DNA from: Microbispora corallina
Lineage (GTDB): Bacteria > Actinomycetota > Actinomycetes > Streptosporangiales > Streptosporangiaceae
NCBI RefSeq assembly: GCF_016863035.1
Contig: NZ_BOOC01000001.1
Location: forward strand, 186,001 to 250,000
Direction: 5' to 3'
Length of the DNA stretch: 64,000 nt
The notes under the pieces were generated by a model that saw only the letters and a program-made list of their open reading frames with translations, had not been told where the DNA came from and searched no databases. The number at the start of each line of letters is the position of its first letter. Within the stretch, counting starts at the first letter, position 1. This document shows, in pieces, positions 56,668-64,000 of the stretch. The position numbers were made by a program, and so were the translations under genes.

Positions 56668-57302
56668 ACCGTCACCGCCTCGGGCCGCGGGGCGCGCGAC
56701 TGGCGCAGCCAGTCCCGGAACCCGATGAGGACCATCACGAAGAACAATCCGTAAACGAGCCCCGAGACCACCAGGCCCGAGCGGACCGCCAGCGGCACGC
56801 CGACGACGTCCACGGCCACCCAGATCATCCAGAAGTCGACCAGGGCCCTTCCCTGCGCCCAGGTCGCGACCGCGCTGCCGACGAAGATGTACGCGTCGGG
56901 CCACGGCGCCCAGGAGATGTTCAGCCCCCGGGAGTTGAGGTAGGTGAACAGCAGCGCGACGGCGACGGTCCCCGCCGCCATCACCGCGATGAGCCACGTC
57001 CGCTCGCGCCGGGTCGCGGGCCGGATCGGCAGCTGCGCGCCGTCCCGCGTGCCGCGCGACCACCGCACCCAGCCGTAGACCGCCAGCAGGCCGAACAGCG
57101 CCTGCTTGAGGGCGTTGCCCGTGATGTGCGCGCTGATCGAGGCCGTGAACAGCAGGACGGAGCCGACCAGCTGCACCGGCCAGGTCCAGATCGTCTTCTT
57201 GATGGCGAGCCAGACCGTGGTCAGCGCGGCCGCGTTGCCCACCAGGTCGGTCCACAGGACGTGCTGCCCCAGCACGTCGAATCCCGCGTCGGTCCAGCTC
57301 AT
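56664..57302 (-). CDS. ribM: PnuC-family riboflavin transporter RibM
   Basis: 212 residues, about seven membrane helices, PnuC fold with [20 protein letters not shown] near the start. In actinobacteria, PnuC-like proteins inside the rib operon (ribE-ribM-ribBA-ribH) import riboflavin. The position between ribE and ribBA and the FMN switch argue for RibM over a nicotinamide riboside carrier. ATG 57302 overlaps ribE as ATGA. Confidence 0.88.
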   Translation of the reverse strand: MSWTDAGFDVLGQHVLWTDLVGNAAALTTVWLAIKKTIWTWPVQLVGSVLLFTASISAHITGNALKQALFGLLAVYGWVRWSRGTRDGAQLPIRPATRRERTWLIAVMAAGTVAVALLFTYLNSRGLNISWAPWPDAYIFVGSAVATWAQGRALVDFWMIWVAVDVVGVPLAVRSGLVVSGLVYGLFFVMVLIGFRDWLRQSRAPRPEAVTV

Positions 57303-57901
57303 GCCCGGGCTCCCGCGGTCAGCTTCTCGACGTACTTGGCGATCACGTCCACCTCCAGGTTGACCGGGTCACCCGGCTGCTTGTGTCCGAGCGTGGTGAG
57401 CTCGAGGGTCGTGGGGATCAGGCTGACGGTGAAGCTCCCGGCGTCGGCGGCGACCACGGTGAGGCTGACGCCGTCCACCGCGATCGACCCCTTCTCCACC
57501 ACGTACCGCTCCAGGCCGGGCGGGAGGGAGATCCGCACGACCTCCCAGTGCTCGGCCGGCTCGCGGGAGACGACGGCGCCGGTGCCGTCCACGTGGCCCT
57601 GCACGATGTGGCCGCCGAGCCGCTGGTCGGCCCGTACGGCGCGCTCCAGGTTGACGGGGGATCCGGGCCGCAGCGCGCCCAGCGACGACCGGTCGAGGGT
57701 CTCCTTCATCACGTCGGCCGTGAACGCGTCGCCGTCCACGGCCGCCACCGTGAGGCACACGCCGTTGACCGCGATCGAGTCGCCGTGCCGGGCGTCGCCG
57801 GTGACGACCTTCCCGCGGACGGTCAGCCGCGCCGACCGGCCGGCGTCCAGCTCCTCCACCGCGACGACCTCGCCGAGCTCCTCGACGATTCCGGTGAACA
57901 T
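57299..57901 (-). CDS. ribE: Riboflavin synthase alpha chain
   Basis: 200 residues with the two repeated lumazine-binding halves: [13 protein letters not shown] at the start, [12 protein letters not shown] in the middle. Dismutates two lumazines to riboflavin. ATG 57901 is one base after the ribD stop. Confidence 0.97.
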   Translation of the reverse strand: MFTGIVEELGEVVAVEELDAGRSARLTVRGKVVTGDARHGDSIAVNGVCLTVAAVDGDAFTADVMKETLDRSSLGALRPGSPVNLERAVRADQRLGGHIVQGHVDGTGAVVSREPAEHWEVVRISLPPGLERYVVEKGSIAVDGVSLTVVAADAGSFTVSLIPTTLELTTLGHKQPGDPVNLEVDVIAKYVEKLTAGARA

Positions 57902-57902
57902 C

Positions 57903-58991
57903 TCAGCTCTCCTTAGGGGATTGCGGCCGGAGGACGATCCTGAGATCCGGCCCGACGGGGGTGACTTCCTCGAACTCCAGGCGATGCGCCTCGGCGATCG
58001 TCTCGACGCCCGCGGGGCCGAGCGCGGCCGCGCCCGCGCCCAGCAACGCCGGCGCGAGATAGCCGACGACCCGGTCGACCAGTCCCTCCCTGAGGAACGA
58101 GCCGGCCAGGGTCGGGCCGCCCTCAAGCAGCACGCTCACGATCTGCCTCCCGTGCAGCTCAGCCATGAGGGCGCGGAGATGTATTCCGCCGTCCGCGCGC
58201 GGGAGCCGTACGGCTCCGGCCAGGTGCGGGGGCACGACGGCGTCGTCGGCGACGGCGACCAGGGTGGGGGCGGCGTCGTCGAGGACGCGGGCGGAGGCGG
58301 GGGTGCGGGCGCCGGGGTCGGCCACCACGCGCAGCACGGGCCGCGCGCGCAGGGGCTCGGGGACCCGGGCGGTGAGGCTGGGGTCGTCGGCCAGCACGGT
58401 GCCGACGCCCACGAGGACGGCGTCGCTCTCGGCCCGCAGGCGGTGCACCTCGGCCCGCGCCTCCGGGGAGGTGATCCACTGGCTGGTGCCGTCCCGCGCC
58501 GCCGAGCGCCCGTCCAGGGTCGCGGCGAACTTCCAGGTCACGTACGGCCGGCGGGACCGGGCGAAGGTGAGCCAGGCCGCGTTGACGCGCTCGGCCTCCT
58601 CGGCGAGCAGCCCGGCCTCCACGCGGACGCCGCGGCTCGCGAGGGTCTCGGCGCCGCCCGCCGCCACGGGGTTGGGGTCGGCCACGGCGACGACGACCCG
58701 GGCCACCCCGGCCTCCAGGAGGGCGCCCGCGCAGGGGCCCGTCCTGCCGGTGTGGTTGCAGGGCTCCAGGGTCACGTACGCCGTGCCGCCCCTGGCCCGC
58801 TCCCCCGCCTCCCGCAGGGCCACGACCTCGGCGTGCGGGCCGCCCGCGTACGCGTGGAAGCCCTCCCCCGCGACCTCGCCCGACGCGTCGAGCACGACGC
58901 ACCCGACCACCGGATTGGGACTGGTGCCGCCCTGTCCCCGGGCGGCGAGCGCGACCGCGCGCCTCATGTGTTGGATGTCCCGAGAGGTCAC
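57903..58991 (-). CDS. ribD: Bifunctional riboflavin deaminase-reductase RibD
   Basis: 362 residues. Deaminase half with zinc sites HAEVVAL and PCNHTGRTGPC, and reductase half starting YVTWKFAATLDGRSAA. It performs two middle steps of riboflavin synthesis. GTG 58991, after AGGAAGG, is the start; codons further upstream belong to the FMN leader. First gene of the operon. Confidence 0.96.
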   Translation of the reverse strand: MTSRDIQHMRRAVALAARGQGGTSPNPVVGCVVLDASGEVAGEGFHAYAGGPHAEVVALREAGERARGGTAYVTLEPCNHTGRTGPCAGALLEAGVARVVVAVADPNPVAAGGAETLASRGVRVEAGLLAEEAERVNAAWLTFARSRRPYVTWKFAATLDGRSAARDGTSQWITSPEARAEVHRLRAESDAVLVGVGTVLADDPSLTARVPEPLRARPVLRVVADPGARTPASARVLDDAAPTLVAVADDAVVPPHLAGAVRLPRADGGIHLRALMAELHGRQIVSVLLEGGPTLAGSFLREGLVDRVVGYLAPALLGAGAAALGPAGVETIAEAHRLEFEEVTPVGPDLRIVLRPQSPKES

Positions 58992-59073
58992 CCCGGACCC
59001 TTCCTCTCGCCTGTCGCTTCTGCGCCGGCAAGGCGGGCCCCGGGGGTGTGGGACGCGGTCGCACGACCACGTC

Positions 59074-59111
59074 AGCGGGCGCGCCGGTGCCTCACGGCAC
59101 GGACGCCCGCT
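59074..59111 (-). other. Hairpin between FMN riboswitch and ribD
   Basis: AGCGGGCG and CGCCCGCT form an 8-bp stem with an inner TGCC/GGCA stem. It lies just after the aptamer and may be part of the expression platform. There is no T run, so transcription termination of the standard type is not clear. Confidence 0.5.
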
Positions 59112-59117
59112 CGCGCG

Positions 59118-59256
59118 CTTCCTCCCATCCGGACTTTCACCGTCGGTCCTGGAATCACACCAGGTCCACCGGCCGATGGCTTCGGCCGGGTCGCGGACTG
59201 CCGCCCCGGGCAGGGGCGTCACCGCCGGTTCGGAATTTCACCGACCCCGGAGCACG
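59118..59256 (-). promoter_or_regulatory. FMN riboswitch (RFN element)
   Basis: On the minus strand the conserved RFN parts occur in order: CCGGGGTCGGTGAAATTCCG, ACCGGCGGTGA, the AGTCCGCGACCC segment, a variable hairpin, GGACCTGGTGTGATTCCAGG, ACCGACGGTGAAAGTCCGG and GATGGGAGGAAGC. It precedes ribD and would reduce operon expression when FMN is plentiful. Confidence 0.96.
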
Positions 59257-59275
59257 CTTGCTCTGTCCCCACCAG

Positions 59276-59599
59276 TGTGCCATGCCCGGGACGTTGGCGC
59301 TTGTGCGCGATTGCGGTGATCAGCAAGGATCATCCGGGGTTGTGATGAGTGTCTGGACCCCGTCCGAGTTGTGTCACAAAACCGTGACACAAAACTCTTT
59401 ATGTAATATGCAGTGTTGCCTGGCGCATCTTCCAAGGTCAACCGGGTTCCAGGACACAAGCTGATTTACTTTGGACAACGAAGCAAGCAAGAAGCGCATC
59501 GCCCGCGTCAAGTGATTGACCCCTGCATAATTAGTTGCCAGGGTTCCCTATAGTCGGATCTCTTCCGATCGTTAATGGTCCTTCCGGGAGCACCGCACC
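59276..59599. other. Divergent gap between the rib leader and the peptide ABC operon
   Basis: 324 bases without a gene. It is AT-rich around 59370-59420 and 59515-59560. It holds an inverted repeat (59371-59390), a TATAGT box near 59549 and a CGGATC-type short hairpin before dppC, so promoters for both directions are likely here. Confidence 0.45.
59371..59390. promoter_or_regulatory. Palindrome GTGTCAC-N6-GTGACAC
   Basis: Perfect 7-base arms with spacer AAAACC, followed by TGACAC then TATGCA (59407-59412) at 16 bases, a possible promoter for the ABC operon. The regulator is unknown. Confidence 0.5.
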
Positions 59600-60619
59600 A
59601 TGACGTTCCCCTCCTCGGCCACGACCGACGCCGTGGCGGACGCAGCGGCGTCCGCCGAGCCGGCCGGTTCCGGCCCCGCCATCGTCGGCCGATCGCCCGG
59701 CCAGCTCATGTGGCGCCGGTTCCGGCGCGACAGGACGGGTGTCGTCTCGGCCGTCATCGTCCTCGGGTTCTTCCTGGTCGCCATCCTCGCCCCGGTGATC
59801 TCGATGCTGTACGGCAAGGACCCGTACAGCACCTACGGGCAGGACCGGCCCGGGCTGCTGAACCCTTACGGCTACCCCATCGCGCCCAACGGCGGGATGA
59901 GCGGCGAGTTCTGGTTCGGCCTCGAGCCGGGCCTCGGCCGCGACGTCTTCATGCAGCTCGTCTACGGCATCAGGACCTCGCTGAGCATCGCCGTGATCGT
60001 GACCGTCCTGTCGACGATCATCGGCGTCGTGCTCGGCATCACCTCCGGCTACATCGGCGGCAAGACCGACTACGTGATCGGCCGGGTCATCGACACGCTC
60101 CTGGCCTTCCCCTCGCAGCTGTTCCTGATCGTCTTCCTGCCCGTCGTCGAGGCGGCCATCGTGCTGCCCGAGGAGGAGACGCCGACCTGGCTGCGGTACG
60201 TGTCCATCTGCCTGGTGCTGACCGTGCTCGGGTGGGCCACGATCGCGCGCCTGTTGCGCGCCCAGGTCCTGTCGCTGCGGACCCGCGAGTTCGTCGAGGC
60301 GGCCCGCGTGACGGGCGCCTCGCCCGGCCGGGTCGTCTTCAAGGAGCTCCTGCCCAACCTGTGGACCCCGATCATCATCCAGGCGACCCTCGCGCTCCCG
60401 CTGTACGTGGGGGCCGAGGCGGGCCTCGGCTTCCTCGGGGTCGGCATGACCGAGCCGACCCCCGACTGGGGCCGCATGTTCCAGGTGGGCGCCAACGTCT
60501 ACCACTCCGACGTGACGTACCTGATCTTCCCCGGTGTGTCGATGCTGATCTTCGTGGTCGCGTTCAACCTTCTCGGCGACTCGATCCGCGACGCTTTCGA
60601 CCCCAAGACGAAGCGCTGA
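59600..60619 (+). CDS. Peptide-type ABC transporter permease (DppC/OppC)
   Basis: 339 residues. N-terminal cytosolic block RSPGQLMWRRFRRDRTGV, six membrane helices and the coupling motif EAARVTGASPGRVVFKELLPN. This is the C-type permease, here coded first. ATG 59600 with GGGAG eight bases before. Confidence 0.92.
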   Translation: MTFPSSATTDAVADAAASAEPAGSGPAIVGRSPGQLMWRRFRRDRTGVVSAVIVLGFFLVAILAPVISMLYGKDPYSTYGQDRPGLLNPYGYPIAPNGGMSGEFWFGLEPGLGRDVFMQLVYGIRTSLSIAVIVTVLSTIIGVVLGITSGYIGGKTDYVIGRVIDTLLAFPSQLFLIVFLPVVEAAIVLPEEETPTWLRYVSICLVLTVLGWATIARLLRAQVLSLRTREFVEAARVTGASPGRVVFKELLPNLWTPIIIQATLALPLYVGAEAGLGFLGVGMTEPTPDWGRMFQVGANVYHSDVTYLIFPGVSMLIFVVAFNLLGDSIRDAFDPKTKR

Positions 60620-60649
60620 CGAGGCGCTCTCCCCCATAGGAAGGACCAC

Positions 60650-62443
60650 ATGAGATCGCACAGCAGGCGATACGCCTCGGTGACGGCCGTCCTCGCCATC
60701 GGCGCGCTGGCCCTGGCGGGCTGCGCCAAGGGTGGCGGCGGCGGCGCCCCCGACACCGCCGCGGGCGGCTCCCAGAAGCCGCTGGAGAACAAGGCGGTCA
60801 GCGCGATCGCGGTCGGCACGGCCGATGACTCCAAGGGCCCCGCCCCGGAGATCCCCGGCGCCAAGTCCGGCGGCACCGTCTACATGATCGACCGTGACGA
60901 CTTCAGCCACCTGGACCCGGGCCGTGTCTACCTGAACTACAACTCCTCGGTCTCGGAGCTGTTCACCCGCCGGCTCACGGCGTACAAGCACGACGACTCG
61001 GGCAACATCAAGCTCGTCGGCGACCTGGCCACCGACGCCGGCACCACCACCGACGGCGGCAAGACCTGGAAGTTCACGCTGAAGGACGGCGTGAAGTGGG
61101 AGGACGGCACCCCGATCACCTCGGGTGACATCAAGTACAGCTTCGAGCGCCTGTTCGCGGACTTCATCACCGAGGGCCCGGACTACGCCGAGAGCTGGCT
61201 CGTCCCCGACGCCAAGAAGCCGTTCCGGGACCAGTACAAGGGCCCGTACGACGGCAAGGAGCTCGACACGATCGAGACTCCGGACGACAAGACGGTGGTC
61301 TTCCACCTCAACGGCCTCCACCCCGACTTCAACTTCACCGTGGCCATGACCGGCTACGGCGCGGTGCCGAAGGCGCACGACACCAAGCAGAAGTACGACA
61401 AGCAGCCCTTCTCGGCCGGCCCGTACAAGATCGTGAGCCACGTCACCGACAAGTCGCTGGACCTGGAGCGCAACCCGAACTGGGACAAGAACACCGACTC
61501 CATCCGGCACGCCTACCCGGACAAGTTCCACATGGAGTTCGGCGTGCAGGCCCAGCAGACGACCGAGCGGTTCCTCGCCGACACCGGCAACGACAAGAAC
61601 GCGTTCACCTTCCACAACGCGGTCGCCGCCGAGCGCGTGCAGGAGGTGCTGGGCAACGCCGAGGCGATGAAGCGCTCGGTGCAGGGCCTGACGCCGTTCA
61701 CGACGTTCTACAACATCAACACCAAGCGGATCCCCGACGTCAACGTCCGCAAGGCCATCATCACCGCCTGGCCCGCCAAGCAGATCCAGCAGATCGAGGG
61801 CGGCGAGATCAACACCGGTAAGATCGCCACCACGGTCATGAGCCCCACGGTCCTCGGCTACGAGCCGTTCGACCTGTACGGCAAGCTCAAGAAGCCGGAG
61901 GGCGACCCCGACGCCGCCAAGCAGCTGCTGCAGCAGGCCGGCAAGGTGAACCAGACCCTCGTCTACGCGTACAACCAGACGCCGACGCAGGAGAAGATCA
62001 CGGTCGCCATCAAGGAGGCCCTGACCAAGGCCGGCTTCAACGTCGTGGCCAAGCCGCTCAACCCGGCGACGTACTATGACGCGATCGGCCCGGTGGACAA
62101 CAAGTACGACGTCTACTGGGGCGGCTGGGCGGCCGACTGGCCGACCGGCTCGACCGCGATCCAGCCGCAGTTCGACGGCCGTCTCATCACGGACAACTCG
62201 CCGAACTACACGCACCTGAACGACCCGGCGATCAACGACGCCATCGACAAGGCCAACGCCATCACCGACGCCGCGGCGGCCGGTAAGGCGTGGGCCGCGA
62301 TCGACCGGCAGATCATGGAGCAGGCGGCGATCGTCCCCGAGTACTACCAGACCTACTTCGGCCTCTACGGCTCCGGCCTCGGCGGCGTGAAGATGGACCC
62401 GATCGAGGGCGAGCAGTCCGCGCTCGACATCTGGGTCAAGTAG
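60650..62443 (+). CDS. Peptide-type ABC substrate-binding lipoprotein (SBP family 5)
   Basis: 597 residues. Lipobox LALAGC with Cys 25 and a Gly-rich linker, then the family 5 fold with GDLATDAGTTTDGGKTWKFT, DGVKWEDGTPITSGDI and the C-terminal WGGWAADWPTGS. Binds peptides or similar solutes outside the membrane. It follows dppC after 30 bases and precedes an intergenic hairpin that may protect its mRNA. Confidence 0.93.
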   Translation: MRSHSRRYASVTAVLAIGALALAGCAKGGGGGAPDTAAGGSQKPLENKAVSAIAVGTADDSKGPAPEIPGAKSGGTVYMIDRDDFSHLDPGRVYLNYNSSVSELFTRRLTAYKHDDSGNIKLVGDLATDAGTTTDGGKTWKFTLKDGVKWEDGTPITSGDIKYSFERLFADFITEGPDYAESWLVPDAKKPFRDQYKGPYDGKELDTIETPDDKTVVFHLNGLHPDFNFTVAMTGYGAVPKAHDTKQKYDKQPFSAGPYKIVSHVTDKSLDLERNPNWDKNTDSIRHAYPDKFHMEFGVQAQQTTERFLADTGNDKNAFTFHNAVAAERVQEVLGNAEAMKRSVQGLTPFTTFYNINTKRIPDVNVRKAIITAWPAKQIQQIEGGEINTGKIATTVMSPTVLGYEPFDLYGKLKKPEGDPDAAKQLLQQAGKVNQTLVYAYNQTPTQEKITVAIKEALTKAGFNVVAKPLNPATYYDAIGPVDNKYDVYWGGWAADWPTGSTAIQPQFDGRLITDNSPNYTHLNDPAINDAIDKANAITDAAAAGKAWAAIDRQIMEQAAIVPEYYQTYFGLYGSGLGGVKMDPIEGEQSALDIWVK

Positions 62444-62452
62444 CAGTCCTCC

Positions 62453-62494
62453 GGGTCCGCCGCCTCCGCCCCCTCGGGGCGGGGCGGCGGGCCC
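62453..62494 (+). other. Intra-operon GC hairpin
   Basis: GGGTCCGCCGC pairs with GCGGCGGGCCC (one G-T), and CCGCCCC/GGGGCGG extends the stem inside. It lies between the binding-protein gene and the next permease gene. Such hairpins often stabilise the upstream mRNA or reduce downstream expression. Confidence 0.6.
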
Positions 62495-62530
62495 CCGGCC
62501 CGTTCCGCCCGCTGGAGCAAGTGCGACGCC

Positions 62531-63511
62531 ATGACCGGTTTTCTGGTACGCCGAATCCTCGGCGCCCTGGTGATCCTCCTGATCATCAGTGCCGTCACGT
62601 TCTACCTCTTCTACGCCATCCCTCGCGACCCGGCGCGGGCGTTCTGCGGCAAGATCTGCCGTCCTGAGACGCTCACACTGATCCGGCACAACCTGGGGAT
62701 GGACGAGCCGCTGTTCGTGCAGTACTGGCACTGGCTGGTGGGCATCTTCGCCGGGCGGGACTTCGTCCAGTTCGGCGCCTGCCCGGCGCCCTGCCTGGGC
62801 TACTCCTTCGCCACGCAGGAGCCGGTGTTCGGCGCGATCGTCGACCGCTTCCCGGTGACGCTGTCGCTCACCATCGGCGCCTCGGCGGTGATCCTCTCCT
62901 TCGGCATCCTGACCGGCATGCTCGCGGCCTGGAAGGTCGGCCAGCCGCTCGACAAGATCGCCAGCGCCTCGTCCGTCGTCGGCGCGTCGCTGCAGATCTA
63001 CTTCGTCGGCCCGCTGCTCGCCTTCTACCTCGTGGACACGGCGGGCCTGCTGCCGCGCCCCTCGTACGTGGCCTTCACCGAGGACCCGCTGGGCTGGTTC
63101 ACCCATCTGCTGCTGCCGTGGGTCGTGCTGTCGATCATCTTCACCGCCAACTACACCCGCATGACGCGCTCCCAGATGGTCGAGCAGCTCGCCGAGGACT
63201 ACGTCCGGACGGCGCGGGCCAAGGGCATGTCGAGCCGGTCGGTGTTCTTCCGGTTCGCCTGGCGGGGCGCGATGATCCCCATCATCACGATCTTCGGCGT
63301 CGACCTCGCCACGCTCCTGGGCGGCGCGATCATCACCGAGCAGACGTTCAGCCTCCACGGCATCGGCGAGCTCGCCGTACGGGCCGTGCAGAACACCGAC
63401 CTGCCGATGCTGCTCGGCGTGACGATCGTGGGCGCGGCGGCCATCGTGGTGCTGAACATCGTGGTGGACGTCCTGTACGCCGTCATCGACCCGCGCGTGC
63501 GGATCGGCTGA
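62531..63511 (+). CDS. Peptide-type ABC transporter permease (DppB/OppB)
   Basis: 326 residues. N terminus FLVRRILGALVILLIISAVTF, the DPARAFCGKIC segment, and coupling block EDYVRTARAKGMSSRSVFFRF mark a B-type permease. Partner of the C-type permease coded first in this operon. ATG 62531. Confidence 0.92.
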   Translation: MTGFLVRRILGALVILLIISAVTFYLFYAIPRDPARAFCGKICRPETLTLIRHNLGMDEPLFVQYWHWLVGIFAGRDFVQFGACPAPCLGYSFATQEPVFGAIVDRFPVTLSLTIGASAVILSFGILTGMLAAWKVGQPLDKIASASSVVGASLQIYFVGPLLAFYLVDTAGLLPRPSYVAFTEDPLGWFTHLLLPWVVLSIIFTANYTRMTRSQMVEQLAEDYVRTARAKGMSSRSVFFRFAWRGAMIPIITIFGVDLATLLGGAIITEQTFSLHGIGELAVRAVQNTDLPMLLGVTIVGAAAIVVLNIVVDVLYAVIDPRVRIG

Positions 63512-63552
63512 GGCCGGGCCATGCACCACAGAACGAGGAACAGGAGCAGCAA

Positions 63553-64000
63553 GTGACCACCGTGTCGTGGAGCGGCGAGCAGGGCACCTCGCGCGGCCCC
63601 GGGCCGTTCCTGTCCGTCCGCGACCTCAGCGTCGAGTTCAGCACCGAGGACGGCGTCGTCCACGCCGTGGACGGCCTCTCCTTCGACGTGGAGAAGGGCA
63701 CCACCCTCGGCATCGTCGGCGAGTCCGGGTCGGGCAAGTCGGTCACCAACCTCGCCATCCTCGGCCTGCACGACCCCGCGCACACGAAGATCGCCGGTGA
63801 GATCTGGCTGGAGGACCAGGAGCTGCTGTCGGCCGGCCGCGGGACGATGGAGCGGCTGCGCGGCGACCGGGTCGCCATGATCTTCCAGGACCCGCTGACC
63901 TCGCTGTCGCCCTTCCACACCATCGGCCGGCAGATCGGCGAGGTCTACCGCAAGCACAAGGGCGCGAGCAAGAAGGAGGCCCGCGAGCGGGCCGTCGAGA
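63553..64000 (+). CDS. Peptide-type ABC transporter ATPase, N-terminal part
   Basis: 149 codons to the window edge. Walker A GESGSGKS (56-63) and Q loop MIFQDPLTSLSP are present; signature and Walker B lie outside. DppD/OppD type. GTG 63553 has AGGAGCAGC just upstream and is 41 bases after dppB. A DppF-type ATPase may follow. Confidence 0.92.
   Translation, partial: MTTVSWSGEQGTSRGPGPFLSVRDLSVEFSTEDGVVHAVDGLSFDVEKGTTLGIVGESGSGKSVTNLAILGLHDPAHTKIAGEIWLEDQELLSAGRGTMERLRGDRVAMIFQDPLTSLSPFHTIGRQIGEVYRKHKGASKKEARERAVE

Noticed and set aside
59531-63529. Open frame of 1332 codons on the minus strand
   Set aside because: Antisense to the peptide ABC operon, low-complexity Val/Arg/Glu/Asp composition, and no family match.

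Overview
This is about 64 kb of very GC-rich chromosomal DNA from an actinomycete. The layout, the leaderless or GTG-initiated genes, the Wag31/SepF polar-growth set, the F420-type oxidoreductase and the DUF574-type methyltransferase fit Actinobacteria. A type-2 IleRS and the overall gene order suggest Streptosporangiales or a relative, but that placement is inference. MurE carries a DNPR motif, which indicates meso-diaminopimelate peptidoglycan. I see no transposase, phage gene, CRISPR array, tRNA or rRNA, so this looks like core chromosome.

Layout, left to right. (1) 1-4.5 kb: the 5' part of a secreted M14 metallocarboxypeptidase (minus), then two tandem membrane Ser/Thr kinases (plus) with different outer domains. 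(2) 4.7-6.6 kb: a minus-strand operon of a DksA/TraR-type zinc finger protein, lspA and an RluD-type pseudouridine synthase. (3) 7.0-10.5 kb: an Ile-specific T-box leader and ileS, closed by a perfect hairpin. (4) 10.5-32.2 kb: a long minus-strand division and cell wall (dcw) cluster, transcribed mraZ-rsmH-ftsL-ftsI-murE-murF-mraY-murD-ftsW-murG-murC-ftsQ-ftsZ-yggS-sepF-yggT-wag31 and a duplicated zinc-module membrane protein. Most junctions are 4-base start/stop overlaps. A four-copy MraZ box lies over the mraZ promoter. (5) 32.6-37.3 kb: a plus-strand MoxR ATPase / DUF58 / transglutaminase operon divergent from mraZ. (6) 37.4-42.2 kb: minus-strand DUF3040 protein, DNA polymerase IV, a methyltransferase, nusB, efp and a Xaa-Pro peptidase. 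(7) 42.3-43.5 kb: an ECF sigma factor with a small membrane partner.

(8) 43.6-49.5 kb: an LLM-class oxidoreductase, a SAM methyltransferase, and a four-gene maturation operon of the CO/xanthine dehydrogenase type (coxD, coxE, xdhC, MobA-like) without structural dehydrogenase genes in view. (9) 49.7-50.6 kb: an HD-domain protein and a DUF4031 protein. (10) 50.7-54.4 kb: an alkanesulfonate operon (permease, ATPase, binding protein, monooxygenase) behind a small inverted repeat. (11) 54.4-59.3 kb: a PH-domain protein, then the riboflavin operon ribD-ribE-ribM-ribBA-ribH under an FMN riboswitch. (12) 59.6-64 kb: a peptide-type ABC transporter in the unusual order permease C, binding protein, permease B, ATPase (cut by the window end).

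The main theme is envelope growth: precursor synthesis (Mur enzymes, MraY, MurG), septal polymerisation (FtsW/FtsI), divisome assembly (FtsZ, SepF, FtsQ, FtsL), polar growth (Wag31) and likely phospho-control by transmembrane kinases. RNA-level control appears twice (T-box for Ile-tRNA, FMN riboswitch), and both placements agree with the downstream genes.
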